Notes: generated by a model not told the origin, from the sequence alone. DNA of 64,000 nucleotides from Hyaloraphidium curvatum (GCA_025558095.1 JAIVFI010000017.1:496001-560000), one strand, 5' to 3'. Numbered from the stretch's first letter, positions 10,254-21,446 are shown. A program made the numbers and translations.

Positions 10254-13200
10254 ATGGCGTCCGCGGAGGCTCCGTCGGCGGGCGCTCCCGCCTCCGGAAT
10301 GCTCATCACGGACATCGCGCTGGGCATCGCGCGGTTCCTCGAGCCGCCGGGGATGCGGGGCCGGGCGGACACGGCGGGCCTTGCGGGGCCGCCGCCCGAC
10401 GCGGCGCCCCTCGGCGAGCAGAGCAGGGCGGCGTGGCGTGCTCTGGATCCGCACCGCCACCCGCACGCGCGCAGCGCCGACGGCGGCGTCGGCGAGGCCG
10501 GAAAGAGGGCGCGCCGAGACCTCCTTTCGCTCGCCAAAGTGTGCCGCGCGCTCGCCGACGCCGCGCTGCCCTCGCTCTACTACGAGCTGGCACTCGACGG
10601 CATTTCCCCGCGGCGGCTGGAGCTGCTGGCGCGCACGCTGGCGGGGAGGGCCCGCGACGGCCCCGGCCCGCACCCGGCGTCGCTGGTCCGCGTGGTGCGG
10701 GTCCGCAGCTGGTCGCCCTCCTCCGCCCACGTCGTCGCCATTCTGCGAGCCACCGGACCCCATCTCTTCGCCCTCGACATGGCCCGCTGCAAGCTGCGCG
10801 GCTGGCTGCTGCACCGCGGCCCGCCCGCCCTCGACGCCTTCCCCGCCGGCTCGCGGCTGCGCGCCCTCAACCTCTCCATGGCGGGCTGGGACCACTCGGA
10901 CAAGGGCGGATCCAAGCTGGCCAAGATGCTCGCGGAAAAGTTCCCGCACCTCGAGGTGCTCGGGCTCGAGCAGGCGGGGCACATGCCGGCGCAGGCGCTC
11001 GTCAAGCTCGTCGTCGCCCTGCCCAGGCTGCGCGAGCTGCGCTTCGGCAGCCACCACATGATGTTCAGCGCCAAGTGGGTGTCGTGCACTGCAAGTGCAT
11101 CGCCGTGCATCGACTGACTGCATTCATGCTTCGCTTTCCTGCACGCTGCAGACAATGGATGTCGTTCCTCAAGGCCGTCCGCGCGCCGCTCAAGGGCGCC
11201 CCCAGGCTCGACGACGGCACACCGCCCACGCAGGCGCACAAGTTCCTCGCCCTCTCCTTCGACATGGAATCAATCTCGGACGCCGACTTCCACGATATGG
11301 ACCCCTGGTCCATCGCCGTCCTCGTCGCCTCGTCCTTCCCCAACCTCGCCTCCCTCTCCCTCACCTCCCTGCAACCGCGCGACGTCGCCGCCCTGCCGGA
11401 CCACCTCCTCCCCAACGCCCCCGACCCGGACCTCCTCGTCAGCGCGGACCGCCGCTCCCTGCACGCGCGCACCAAAGCCGCCGTCGCGCACCTCGCCTCG
11501 CTCGCGGGCCTGGCGGTGCAGCACAGGCGCGAGCAGGCGCTGCTCGGCCCCCCGCCCGAGATGTACGCCGACGGGTTCGGCGCCGCCGGCGCATTCCCCT
11601 TCCCGACCTTCGGCGGTGCCGGCGTCGGCCTCGGCCCCGATCTCGAACACGCCCTCGCCCACGCCCTCGCCGGCATCCTCCCCCCCACCCCTCCGGGGTC
11701 GGATGCGGGGCAGGGCGGCCTCGCTGCCCTGGTGCAGCAGCTCGCGCACGGGATCGCCGCCGCCGCGGCGAACGGCGGCCTGCCGATCCTTGGGACGGGG
11801 ATCGCGGCGGGGTTCCCGTTTCCGCACTGGTTCGGCCATCAGGGGTACGACGACGACATGCCTCCCTTGGAGGGGGCGGGGGACAGCGACGGGGAGATGC
11901 CGCCGCTGGAGCCGGTGCAGCCGGCGGCGAACGCGGCGCCCGTGCACGCTCAGCAGGCCAACCCCGCGCAGGCGCAGGGGGACGACGACGAGATGCCGCC
12001 GCTGGAAGCGATCGTCGAGTCCGAGTCCTCGGAGGACGAAATCGTGGGGTACGGCACGGCCCCCGAGCAGCAGCAGCAGCACCCCCGCGCGCCCGCCGTG
12101 CAGCCGGACGAGGTGGCGTCGATCGACGGGGTGAGCGAGGACGAGATGCCAGCGCTGGTCGCCGCGCCCGGCTACGAGAGCGACGCGGAAGACAGGGCGG
12201 TGAATGGCGGGGCGGTGGCGGGTGCGCCAGACGAGTCGGGGGATGCTGACTCGGAGGGATCGTCCTCGGATTCCGAGTCGGATGCCGATGATGCGGGCAA
12301 GGCGCTCTGGGGGAGCGGGGGCAGGCCGCCGGCGAAGCGCGGCGACGAGCCCGACGGCGCGGACGCGCAGGGGGCGTGGAACCGTCCCATCGAAAGCGAT
12401 GCGGTGCCGGCGGACGGGGACGACGGGCCGCCGGGGCTGGTGCCGTTCGGCGAGGGGAAGGGGAAAGGCGGCGCTGCGGGCAAGGGCAAGGGCAAGGCAG
12501 CCGGGGCCGGGTCGGGAGGCGGTGCGGCCGGCGGCGGCGGGGCGGGGAAAGGGGCCGGCGGCGGCGGCGGGGACGACGGCAAGAAGCCCAACGGGTCCGC
12601 GGGCGGCGGCGCGGGAGGCGGAGGCGGGGGCGGGGGCAAGAGGCCGAGGGGGTCGCGGCCGCCGAGGGACGCGGTGATGATCGACGGGGAGTACGTGCCG
12701 ATGCCCGCGCTCGAAGACGTGGAGGAGTGAGTTCCTGCGCAGATGGTTTTTGGCTGCGAGACAGGACTGATGCATGGGTGCAGCGAGCCGCCGCCGCAGA
12801 TCATCAAGGCCAAGCCGGCGCAGCCGTCGGGCGTCGCTCCTGCCCCCGCGGCCCCGCAGGCCAAGCCCGCGCCTCAGCCCAAGGCGGCGCCCAAGTCCGG
12901 GCCGGCCAAGCCGGCGGCGAAGAAGCCCGCGAGCGACGACGAGGACGACCTGCCGCCGCTCGAGACGATCGACGACACGGACGAGGAAGAGGAGGACGAC
13001 TACGACGAGGATGCGGACGAGGTGCGTGGGCTCTTTGCAGCATGTCGTGCGTCGCTGACGGCATTGAAAGGACGAGGAGGACTACGAGGACGACCTTCCC
13101 GGCGTCGACGACGAGGACGAGTCCGCCTCGGGCTCCGGCTCGGCCTCGGACGGCCCCGCCGTCGCCACCCCCGCCCCCCGGGTCGCCGGCACCCGCTCGC

Positions 13201-13481
13201 AGCCCGTCCCCCGCCCTGCGCCGCAGGCCAAGGCCGCGCCGCCCAAGGCCGCCAGCCCCGCGCCGCCCAAGGCCGCCCCGGCCCCGGCGCCGGCGCAGCC
13301 CAAGGCCGGGCCGAGCAAGCCCGCTCCGGCGCCCAAGCCCCCGCCGGCGGCCAAGCCCGCCAAGAAGAAGGGCGACGACGACGACATCCCGGAGCTCGAG
13401 GTCGGTGTTCCCGCGGGTGCTTGACATGAACGGGCGCTGACGCTTCCGTAGGACATCGACAGCGACTCGGGCTCGGACTGA
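10254..13481 (+). CDS. F-box/LRR-like protein with acidic 'MPPLE' repeat tail
   Basis: Start MASAEAPSAGAPASG at 10254. The first 260 residues look like a degenerate F-box/LRR protein: LLSLAKVCRALADAALPSLYYELAL resembles an F-box end, followed by leucine-rich stretches (LRALNLSMAGWDH, LEVLGLEQAGH, LPRLRELRFGS). An intron ends near 11153 and the LRR part continues (FPNLASLSLTSLQ). The C-terminal half is disordered: acidic blocks, Gly-rich GGGGGG runs, Pro/Ala/Lys-rich PKAAP runs and at least six copies of an acidic D/E-x-P-x-L-E motif. Small introns follow 12727 (GTGAGT), 13019 and 13398; the last exon (13452-13481) encodes DIDSDSGSD. A role as substrate receptor of an SCF ubiquitin ligase is possible, inferred only from fold. 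Confidence 0.6.
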
Positions 13482-13625
13482 ATGACAGGCATCGAACGGC
13501 ATGGAGACAAGAGATTGGATGGTGGACGAGGGAGCTTTTTCGAGGACGGTGTTCTGCAAGACAAGGGACGGCAACGACACTGTACCATAGCAAGGAGGAG
13601 AAAGAGATTGATTGGCCTTTGCGCT

Positions 13626-14845
13626 CTACAGCTTGGCCTGCAGTTCGTCCCGCAGCACCTCCTCCGACAGCTTCCACAGCCGCTCGGCGGCCGCCATGTC
13701 CTTGGCGTGGGGTGCGCATTGCTCCTCGGCGATCTTGCAGTCCACCAAGTATGCCCCGTTCCGGTCCGCGATTTCGGGGTCGAAGCCCGCGACGATGTGG
13801 CTGGACGCAGACGAGTGAGATTGACGGTAGCTTCGCGAACAGAGGGGTCCCACGTTGAGGTGCCGTTGGGGATCAGTTTGCGCTTGCCGCCGCGCTGCCG
13901 GGTCTTCATGAGGAACTCGAGCGCCTCGCCTTCGACGTCCCTGGCGAGGTTGGTGGTGATCCCTGCGGCGCGGATTAGCGGCGTTGGAATAGGAGGCGCG
14001 GAAACACACCGCCGGGGTGGAGGGAGAAGGATAGGATCTTGTCGCCATACCGCTTGGCAAGCTCGCGGGAAAAGAGGATGTTGGCGGTCTTGGACTGTCC
14101 GTACGCGGTCCACGCTTTGTACTTCTTGCCGTCGCCAAAGTTCAGGTCGTCGAACCGCACCGGGCCGAGCTGGTGCCCCGCGCTGGAGACGTTGATGATC
14201 CGCGACTTGAAGGCGGGCGTGCTCGCGGCCAGGAGCTTCGGCATGATGAGCATGGTGAATTCAAAATGCCCAAAATGATTGCCGGCTATTTGGCTCTCGA
14301 GACCCTTGCCCTTGGCCGCAATGCGGTAGGGGACGGCCATGATCCCGGCGTTGTTGAACAGCACGTTGATGTTTTCCTTGTATCCGAGGACCTCCTTCGC
14401 CGCCTGGCGCACTTGCTCGAAGTTCTGGAGGTCGAGATCGAGGAGCCTCAGTTGGGCACCGGGAGTGTCCTTCCTGATGGCTTCCGCGGTGTCCTCTAGG
14501 TTCTTGCGGTTCCGTCCGGCCAGCACGACAAGGTTCGCGCCCTCCTTTGCGCACACGCGGGCGCATTCCGCTCCGAGCGAGTTGGGGCTCGCGCCCGTTA
14601 TCAGAACTGGCGCAGGAAGGGCACAGGAGCAAAAGCAAAGCACAGGATGGGTAGAAGATACAAGATAAAACATAGGCAGAAGCACCGGACCGCGATTGGT
14701 CATGCAGAGAGCACGATGGACGGAGCCGGGTCAACATTGGGATGAGCGGGAGACATCGAACGAATCCACCATTCTTGCCGCGAATCTGCGCCGTGTACGC
14801 CCGAGCAGCTTCCTCCGCAGTGGTATCAAAGCCGAAGTCGGGCAT
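13626..14845 (-). CDS. short-chain dehydrogenase/reductase
   Basis: Classical SDR of the retinol-dehydrogenase/WWOX-like group. Exon 1 (from 14845) encodes MPDFGFDTTAEEAARAYTAQ and joins at GKN-VLITGASPNSLG, the dinucleotide-binding motif, across an intron of about 160 nt. Further motifs are NVLFNNAGIMA, RIINVSSAGH and the catalytic YGQSK. An intron after SLHPGG joins to ITTNLARDVEG. A third joins NGTST to HIVAGFDPEIAD. It ends EEVLRDELQAKL. About 325 residues, usual for the group. The GASPNSLG motif replaces the usual GxxxGIG and leaves one glycine position changed. The substrate is not predictable. Divergent from the Sel1 gene (126 bp between starts). Confidence 0.85.
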
Positions 14846-14971
14846 TTTGGACGTTTCTCGACGTGTTGCAGCTCGGGGCGACTCCGCACGCCTTTTGTGC
14901 TTTTGTATTGGCGATTGCCGCGCCGCGCGCCAAGCTCTCCGCGCGCACAGCTTTCGGCGGAGTTTCGAGCC

Positions 14972-15884
14972 ATGTCGCTCCTCAGTTCCCTGAAGACCAA
15001 GCTCAAATTGGGGCCGACGGCGCCTCCGCGGGTCGCCTTTGACCCGACGGACTCTCCGCTCCCGTCGGTGCTTCCGCGACCGAGCACCCTGGCCGAAGCG
15101 GACCCTCCGCACGACGACATCTTGGCCATCACACAAGCGGCTGTATTCCACCACGAGAAGGAAGCTTACCGGGAGGCACTGTACTTCGAGAGCATCGGTG
15201 CTTCGCGCGGGGACCCGCTGTGCATGTTCCTGTACGGGATGGCACACCGGCACGGCTGGGGCGTGGCCGCGGACGAAAAGGCCGGCTTTGCCTGGCTCCA
15301 GAAAGCCGGGGAGATGGCGATGCGGAACTTGAGGACGCCGTCGAACCCCGAAATGGCCCAACGGAGCCCGGCATCGCCCCAATCGAGCTACCTGAATCCG
15401 GAGCGGCAAAAGAACGAAAGGGCGGCTCTCCGTCGACTAGCCACTGAGCAGCTGACAAGTGAGTATATCCCCGTATTGCTCAGCTGACGTTCCTGATTGT
15501 TCTGCTCCAGTGGCCATCACCGAGCTCGGTCAATGTTTCCTACAAGGCTGGGGCGTCGAGCAAAACACGCGGACCGCGCTCTACTACTTTGGCATTGCCG
15601 CCGACCTGGGAGATGGCGACGCTCTGGTCGCCCTTGGAGACGCATACTACAACGGGACGGGAGTAAAGAGGGACAAGAAGGTTGCGGCCATGTACTACCG
15701 ACTTGCCCGGAAACGGGGGGCGCTGAAAGATGCTCCGGGTATGGGCTGGATCGACAAACCCAAGTACGACAGCCCGGAGTACACGAAAGCTCTGGAAGCT
15801 CTGGAAAAGGACGAGCTCGAGGCTGTTGTGCTTGGGATACAGGACGAAGCCGAGCCGGTCGGCGGACGAAAGTGGTGGCACTGA
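14972..15884 (+). CDS. Sel1-repeat protein, DSF2/Nif1-like
   Basis: Start MSLLSSLKTKLKLG. Exon 1 has QAAVFHHEKEAYREALYFES and a Sel1-type repeat, CMFLYGMAHRHGWGVAADEKAGFAWL (two blocks: MFLYGMAHRHGWG and KAGFAWLQKAGE). An intron of about 51 nt (GTGAGTATAT to CTCCAG, near 15460-15510) precedes LGQCFLQGWGVEQN, ALGDAYYNGTGVKRDKK and YYRLARKRG. It ends with GMGWIDKPKYD, resembling the 'G-SWI-K-KY' signature that closes DSF2/Nif1 proteins. Those proteins are linked to cell-cycle and growth control in yeasts (Nif1 inhibits the Wee1 activator Nim1 in fission yeast). About 290 residues, much shorter than yeast members, which carry a long disordered N-terminus. Function here is inferred. Confidence 0.8.
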
Positions 15885-16118
15885 AAGTTGGGTCGCAGGA
15901 GAATGTCGCTGGAAGTTCTTGTTCATGGTTGAAGCTCTGTCGGTCTCGTTGTGGCCGTTGACTTTTCATAGACGTCAGTCTCTTGCTTTTGCTCCGAATG
16001 AGACATGAGTGATGGGTATCTTTGCCTATTGGCTTTACATGAATCGTGAGTGTGGATCGTCTATCTCTCTGGGGTCCCCAATTGTCCAATGTCAACCAAC
16101 ACCCGCAAGGTTCCCAGT

Positions 16119-17423
16119 TTAGAGAAGAGCGGCAATGGCACCTGCGGCAGCGAGGGCCGATAGACCACCGACGACGATACCGCCGGCGCCGCTCTCTTCC
16201 TTGGTCTTGGAAACGGTGCGGGTCGCCTGGGCGGAGCTCGCGGAGCTGGTCGAGGCCGATCCGGTAGCGGAAGCGGCAGCCGTGCGGGTCGCAGTGGCGG
16301 TGCGGGTAAAGGCAGCCTCGCCCTCGACGAAGCGGGCGGTGTTGAGGCACTCGGAGGGGTTGACGATCTTGAACTTGTTCTCGGGGATGACAGGCATGAC
16401 GTCGGGGGTCAGCTCCTTGACGGTGGTCTCGTAGACTGAATTGCACAATTGCGTTAATTTTCAGCATGCCTGCAATGACCGGGGAAGCGCACCATCGTGC
16501 ATGAGGGAGATGTAGCCGTCGCCGGCGGGGCTGCCGTAAGTCCACTCGTTCGGGGTCTTCATAGCACCGACAAAGCGCTGCACGGACTCGAGGACGGTCG
16601 CGTTCTTGCTGTCGAAGCTGTCAAAGTTCCACCTCAGGGCGATGAGGCCGGTCTGCTCCAGGATGGCCTTGAGGCGGAGGTCCATCTCGCCGTACGGGGG
16701 ACGGAAGAACTTGGGCGTGACGCCGAGGATCTCCTTGAGCTTCTCGATGGGGTTGACGACCTCGTCGATCATCTGGCGGGTCGGAAGGCTGGGCAGGTGG
16801 AGATGGTTGTCCGAGTGGATGCACAGGTCGTGGCCCTCCTGAGCGGCGCGCAGGACGACTTCGGGGAAGAGGTTGATTTGGCGACCTGAACGCAAGGAAC
16901 GTTTAGCACCCGCCCGCGCAGTCTCAAAGTAACAAAAGCGCGATACCCACCGACCATGCAGAGGGTGGCTTTCGTGTTGTAGCGCGCGAGTATGTCAAGG
17001 AGGTCCGAAGTGTAGTTGCTCGGACCGTCGTCGTAGCTGAGCACAAACACGTTGGGCTGGGGGCAGCTGTACACGTAGGAGTCATCGTTGCAACCGTCGA
17101 CCGTTTTCCAGTCTGGAATCAACGATCGGGTGCGGCGATGGGTCGAGGTGAGTGGTCCGGCGCTGTGACGGCGGGACGCTGCGCTCACCGAAGTAGGGCT
17201 CGCTGGTGTTCTGGTTGGGAATAGTCCAAGTCCGGCCGCGGTACGTGAACGTCTCGTTCTTGTACTTGGTCCAGTCCACGGGGTTCACGACGAGGGCGCC
17301 CCCCGAGAGACCGCGCTCGCGGAGGTGGCGGTTCTTGACGGCGTGGTCGCAGACCGGGCCATCGTGAGCCGCGGCGAGCGCAGGCAGGATAAGAAGAGGC
17401 AGAAGGGCAAGCAGGGCCGGCAT
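16119..17423 (-). CDS. GPI-anchored chitin deacetylase (polysaccharide deacetylase, CE4)
   Basis: Secreted enzyme that removes acetyl groups from chitin in the cell wall. Start MPALLALLPLLILPALAAA at 17423 is a clear signal peptide. CE4 motifs in order: VFVLSYDDGPSNYTSD (motif 1, catalytic Asp pair), HDLCIHSDNHLHLPSL (motif 2, HSDNH), KFFRPPYGEMDLRL (motif 3) and ALRWNFDSFDS. Introns interrupt near 17190-17115, 16965-16886 and 16493-16440. The C-terminal part is Ser/Thr/Ala-rich and ends in a hydrophobic stretch (GLSALAAAGAIAALL), typical of a GPI signal. The domain order matches fungal chitin deacetylases. Chitin as substrate is the family norm; activity on other chitooligomers is possible. 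Confidence 0.9.
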
Positions 17424-17752
17424 TATGGAGCCCGTTGTGCGATCGATGGTGTTGAGCTGCGCCGGTCTTTGAGGGGCTCGCGTCGCAATGTTTGGTTGGA
17501 CCCCATTCGCCGACGGCATCCGTCGATTCACCCGACCGCCAAAACTCCGGAACCTCCGGCTCGTGCTGCCTGCAGGCATTGAGCAAACTGGTGAGACAGA
17601 TGAAGTTGCTGCAATGCTTTTGGCGCACGTCTCTGATTCGTTGCTTCGCGCCTATTGCAACCCCGACGCGGCGTGGGTGACAACGGGCCTCAAGGCCGTT
17701 AGAGGATCCAGAACGAGCGACGCGTTTCCATTCTCTACACGTCGCAGCTCCG
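17424..17752. other. divergent intergenic region
   Basis: 329 bp between the chitin deacetylase start and the VOC/PhnB-like gene start. Expected to hold two promoters. Nothing else was recognised. Confidence 0.4.
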
Positions 17753-18211
17753 ATGCCGACCCTGACGCCATTTCTGACTTACACCGGCAAGGCTGAGGAG
17801 GCCGCCAAGTTTTACACATCGTTCCTGCCCGACTCCAGGATCACGGATACCGCCAGGAGCCCCGGCGACGGCTCGGTCCTTACCGTCAGCGTCGAGCTCA
17901 TGGGCCGGCCTTTTGTCTTGCTCAATGGGGGCGCGAGCTTCGCGAAGTTCGCCGAATCCTTCTCGCTTGCGATCACCTGCGACACGCAGGCAGAGCTGGA
18001 TTTCTTTTGGACGAAGCTCCTCGAGGACGGCGGAACCCCGGTTGCTTGCGGATGGATCGCGGACAAGTACGGGGTTTCGTGGCAGGTCACGCCCGCGACG
18101 CTTCCGAAGATGCTCGGGGACCCCCAGACTGGCGGCAAGGTTTTCGAAGCGATGCGAAAGATGATCAAGCTCGACTTTGCCGAACTCAAGGCGGCTGCCG
18201 CCGGACAGTGA
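17753..18211 (+). CDS. PhnB-like VOC-fold protein (glyoxalase/'3-demethylubiquinone MT' domain)
   Basis: Single-exon gene of 152 codons. MPTLTPFLTYTGKAEEAAKFY is the typical start, with paired beta-alpha modules. Conserved features are SFLPDSRI, VSVELMGRPFVLLNGG, the SLAITCDTQAELDFFW segment and YGVSWQVTPATL. Pfam once linked this domain to 3-demethylubiquinone methyltransferase, but most members are uncharacterised metal-dependent VOC enzymes common in bacteria. Absence of introns and the bacterial spread of the family suggest transfer from bacteria, which is inference. A second, more diverged copy lies at 53703-54189. Confidence 0.85.
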   Translation: MPTLTPFLTYTGKAEEAAKFYTSFLPDSRITDTARSPGDGSVLTVSVELMGRPFVLLNGGASFAKFAESFSLAITCDTQAELDFFWTKLLEDGGTPVACGWIADKYGVSWQVTPATLPKMLGDPQTGGKVFEAMRKMIKLDFAELKAAAAGQ

Positions 18212-18365
18212 TGCCCTTCCAGCTGAGAATGGATGAATACGATTTGTGGAACATCTTGGACACGGGATCCGATCTTGCGCGCGGTGTGAAGAGGAATCTG
18301 AATTCAATTGAAGTCAATCTTTTCTATGTACACGGCCAACGAGAGCCCGTCCGTCAAGCGGATTC

Positions 18366-19844
18366 TCAAATGTGGTGCACGCCAACCGCCTTGCCCGCCG
18401 TCTCCCTGCGGTGCCTCACTGCCGCCTTGAACACCAGCTGAGTCCACCACAGGTTCAGCCCGCCAAAGACGACCGTGTTGAAGGCGCAGAGCAAGAGCAC
18501 CAGCGGCGGGATCTCCTTGGTCGCGCGCTTGACCAGTCCCGGATCGCGGCGGGTCGCGGAAAGCGCACCAAGTACGGCGACGGCGGCGTTCGGAAGCCGG
18601 AAGAAGGTGAAGAGGACAGCGCGAGCCGCCAGTAGCTTCGCTTCCACGTCCCGCTTCCCCGGCCACAGCCGCTGCTGGATCCAGAGCAGATTCGAGGGCA
18701 CCACCGTGAGCTCGGAGGGGGTGAAGCAGGTGGGGAACCACGCCAGGGTTTTGAAGGCCCGCACCGCGACGGCGCCGAGGATGCCGAGGACGTGGTGAGC
18801 CCAGACAGAGTAATGATCGCCCCCCAAAACCGCCATGACTGCGAGCGGGCATCAGAACAAGTGCAAAGGGATGCCAACAAAGGCTAGCTCACTGTAGGTA
18901 TCGTAAACCGTGAACCCAAGATGCCCCGCAAACAGCCAATCCAGCTCCTCGCCCCAGGCCTTCAGCTTGTCGACGCCATTGCCCCACAGAATGCCCTTCT
19001 TCACGACGCAGTACAGTCCGAGCGAGCCAACAAACAGGGCGTTGACGGTCGAAGGCAGCTTCTCCGCCAAATAAGTCCGTTCCTTGCCCTTCATGTGGGC
19101 TGCCGGCACGTGCGGAAGGATGCCCCGTGCAGCCAGGACGTGGAGCAACGAATACGCGGCCATCGCGAGCAGCGGCCTGTCCATCCGTTGGTTGAAGAGG
19201 GGCAGCTGCGAGGCGGGAATGCTGGCGGGGAAGGAGTCGGCCTTCGGGATCGGGAACTTGAAGTGCCTCGCGCCGCGGCCGGGCTGCCGGTTGTCCTCGT
19301 CGTCGGCCGAAGACGGGCTCGCCGGCGGCGACCAGTCCCTGACGGAGATGCCGACGATCTTCTCCGTCACCGTGTCCACAAAGACGGCGACCTCGTCCTC
19401 GGCGAAGCACTCGCGGTGCGTGCCGTTGGCGTGCACGATGCCGGACCATCTCCGGCCGCGGATCCACTGTTTCTGGCCGGTCGCGTCGTCCGTGAGCTCC
19501 ATCGTGTAAAAGTCCTCGCTGGCCTGCGACTCGGCGCGCCGCACGGGGGGGCCGACGGAGGTGCTGACCGCGGCTTTCGAGGGGCGCTTGCCGAAGGAGA
19601 AGAAGGTGGGCGCCGCAACGGCCTCCGGCGCGGGGACGGCCGGTTTGGCGTGTCCATTTGCGCCGTTGGCATGGTGCCCGTTGGCTCCGTTGGCGTGGGA
19701 AGCGCCGTTGGTCGGAGCACCGGTGCTCGGGTACTCCCCCAGCAGCTCCGTGGGGGACGATCCGTTCGCGGTCGTCATGACGGCCTTGTCGAGGCCGGGG
19801 CCTGCTTTTGCGTCGCGAGGAGACGTCGGCAGCGGTTTGCCCAT
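18366..19844 (-). CDS. TLC-domain (TRAM-LAG1-CLN8) membrane protein
   Basis: Start MGKPLPTSPRDAKAG. The first about 110 residues are disordered with an Asn-Gly-Ala-rich tract (ANGANGHHANGANGH). A soluble part (QWIRGRRWSGIVHANGTHRE, VAVFVDTVTEKIVGISVRDW) follows. The membrane part begins near RPLLAMAAYSLLHVLAARG and includes LFVGSLGLYCVVKKG and DWLFAGHLGFTVYDTY. After an intron at about 18890-18838 come DHYSVWAHHVLGILGAVAV, TSELTVVPSNLLWI-like FTPSELTVVPSNLLWI and LLLCAFNTVVFGGLNLWWTQ. The His-rich WAHHVLG pattern and the helices fit the TLC fold of ceramide synthase relatives and TMEM136/FAM57 proteins. A role in sphingolipid or lipid handling is inferred. The long N-terminal extension is unusual. 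Confidence 0.6.
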
Positions 19845-20598
19845 TTCGGAAGAGAGTCGAGGAAGGCGGAGGGGAGGTTGACTTTCCGGGTTGAAACGCA
19901 GGCGGAGGCAGCGACCACGGGAGCCGCGAGAGGCGCCGGAGTCGAGGGAACGCGCAGAGCACTTGACGAGACTATCGCAGCTTCAGAGCAGCGCGATAAG
20001 CAGGCGACAGAGGGTGTTCGCTCCGCTTGCGCTCCCGGGCCAACGCGCTTTTGCCGCCGGCCGACGCGCTCGGGCCCGGGCTCGTCCGCGGCCGGATTCC
20101 GCCGCGCACGGGCCACCGAGCGGTGTTCAATCGCCCGCTCCTGCGACGGCCTCTGTCCCGGGTCCACGAGGGCGAGGGCTGTCGATCCTCGGTCCAACTT
20201 CTACCCGGGCTCTGGGACCGAGCCACGACCCAAAAACTCAAATCCGCGCCCCACTTGCTCGTCAATATGTATCCGTCGTCAAAACGCCACATCCCGCCGA
20301 TATCATAACGAAGAGAGCAGTTGAGGTCTACCCGCTTGGTTTTTCCCATTGGACGGAGATACTGGCATCGAGCAATCCGCCCAAGATCGATTGACCAACT
20401 CAATGTTACAACAACGACATAGAGCAAGGATGATGAAAGCGGTATCGCAATCCACTGTGCGACAGGTCGAGAACGGAGCATATACTCCCGTCTTAGCTCC
20501 CCTGCCATGCGTTCATTCCGACTATGTCTTCATTCTCGAGGCATCCAGCAGCCTTCAATCCACGAAGCAGAGGCGCAAATCGCCACCCACAGCGGTTC
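19845..20598. other. intergenic region
   Basis: 754 bp between the start of the TLC-domain gene and the end of MMADHC. It should include the TLC promoter. Frames that cross it have no recognisable motif. No repeat or RNA gene was seen. Confidence 0.4.
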
Positions 20599-21339
20599 TC
20601 AAACGGCAACCACGGCCGGCTGAGCCGCAACGACGTCGATCCCGCGCTCGATATCCTGCTCGAGCATGGCGACGAGCTCCCGCCCCATGTCCACCGTCTC
20701 CGCGCCGGTCCTCGCCCTTCCGACCCACTCCTTCAGCATGTCGACGCCACCGACCTCGACAAAGGCCGTTGCCGGGTAGCACCGCGTCCCCCACTCCGGG
20801 TGCACCAGCACCCCACACGACCCGACCTGCGTGATCGGGTACCGCAGCAGGCGGTGGTGGGAATCCACGTCCGGAAAGAGCGCCGGTCCCGAAGGAGAAT
20901 GGAAGGGCAGGCCCGTTGGCGGGTCTGTAAAGTCCAGGAAGACGCCGGACGAGTCGGCGAGCGTGGCGAGCCGCGCGAGGAGAGAATGGAGGTACTCGAG
21001 GCACAGATCCCGCTCTCTGTTGACGTCCGAATCCCAGGCCACGAGGTCCTGCACAGTCGGCTGGTAGACGCAGACGACGCAGAGCGAGTCCAGGACGGGT
21101 TTGGGGATCGACGGGAAGACGGGCTGCAGCTCGCGGAGCAGCGCCCGGGGAGGGGCATGGATCGAGATCTGGAACGTCCTGGCGTGTGCAGGTATCCTCG
21201 AGCCGTCCGGCGGGACGAACCGCGGGGCGCAGAGGGTCGGCAGGAGCAGGACCGAGCCCGAAGTCCGCGACGGCAAAGGGGGCATGTCGGAGTCTCTGGA
21301 GGTCTCCGTGGGAGCCGCAGAATGAGCTACAGGGTCCAT
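20599..21339 (-). CDS. MMADHC: MMADHC-like cobalamin trafficking protein (CblD)
   Basis: Partner of the cobalamin chaperone MMACHC; it routes cobalamin to methionine synthase in the cytosol and, in animals, to methylmalonyl-CoA mutase in mitochondria. Chosen start MDPVAHSAAPTETS gives 246 residues (human about 296). Family features in order: RTFQISIHAPPRALLRELQP, DSLCVVCVYQPTVQDLVAWD, ERDLCLEYLHSLLARLATL, GVFLDFTDPPTGLPF, and RYPITQVGSCGVLVHPEWGT. The frame stays open upstream to an ATG at 21666, 12 bp from the methionine synthase start. That stretch is Arg-rich and may be a targeting sequence, with a possible in-frame intron (CAG|GTCAGT near 21495 to TTCAG near 21380). It is divergent from the methionine synthase gene, which supports a shared function. 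Confidence 0.88.
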   Translation of the reverse strand: MDPVAHSAAPTETSRDSDMPPLPSRTSGSVLLLPTLCAPRFVPPDGSRIPAHARTFQISIHAPPRALLRELQPVFPSIPKPVLDSLCVVCVYQPTVQDLVAWDSDVNRERDLCLEYLHSLLARLATLADSSGVFLDFTDPPTGLPFHSPSGPALFPDVDSHHRLLRYPITQVGSCGVLVHPEWGTRCYPATAFVEVGGVDMLKEWVGRARTGAETVDMGRELVAMLEQDIERGIDVVAAQPAVVAV

Positions 21340-21436
21340 GACCCGGCAGACGAAGACCAGGAGGCCGAATAAAGTCCTGAACGAGGCAGAGCTGTGCAGG
21401 AACAGCTGCGGAGAATGAGGATCGAGCGCTGATCGA

Positions 21437-21446
21437 GTCACGTGAC
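21437..21446. promoter_or_regulatory. perfect palindrome GTCACGTGAC in shared promoter
   Basis: A 10-bp palindrome with a CACGTG E-box core lies 98 bp upstream of the MMADHC ATG and 232 bp upstream of the methionine synthase ATG. In budding yeast TCACGTG is the Cbf1 site of sulfur-amino-acid (MET) genes. Its place between two methionine-cycle genes makes a Cbf1-like bHLH site plausible, but CACGTG is common in GC-rich DNA. Confidence 0.4.

Noticed and set aside
10175-11140. Alternative 5' frame for the F-box-like gene (start at 10175)
   Set aside because: Composition is Arg/Ala/Pro shadow; the frame from 10254 carries the leucine-rich and F-box-like segments and splices into the downstream exon.
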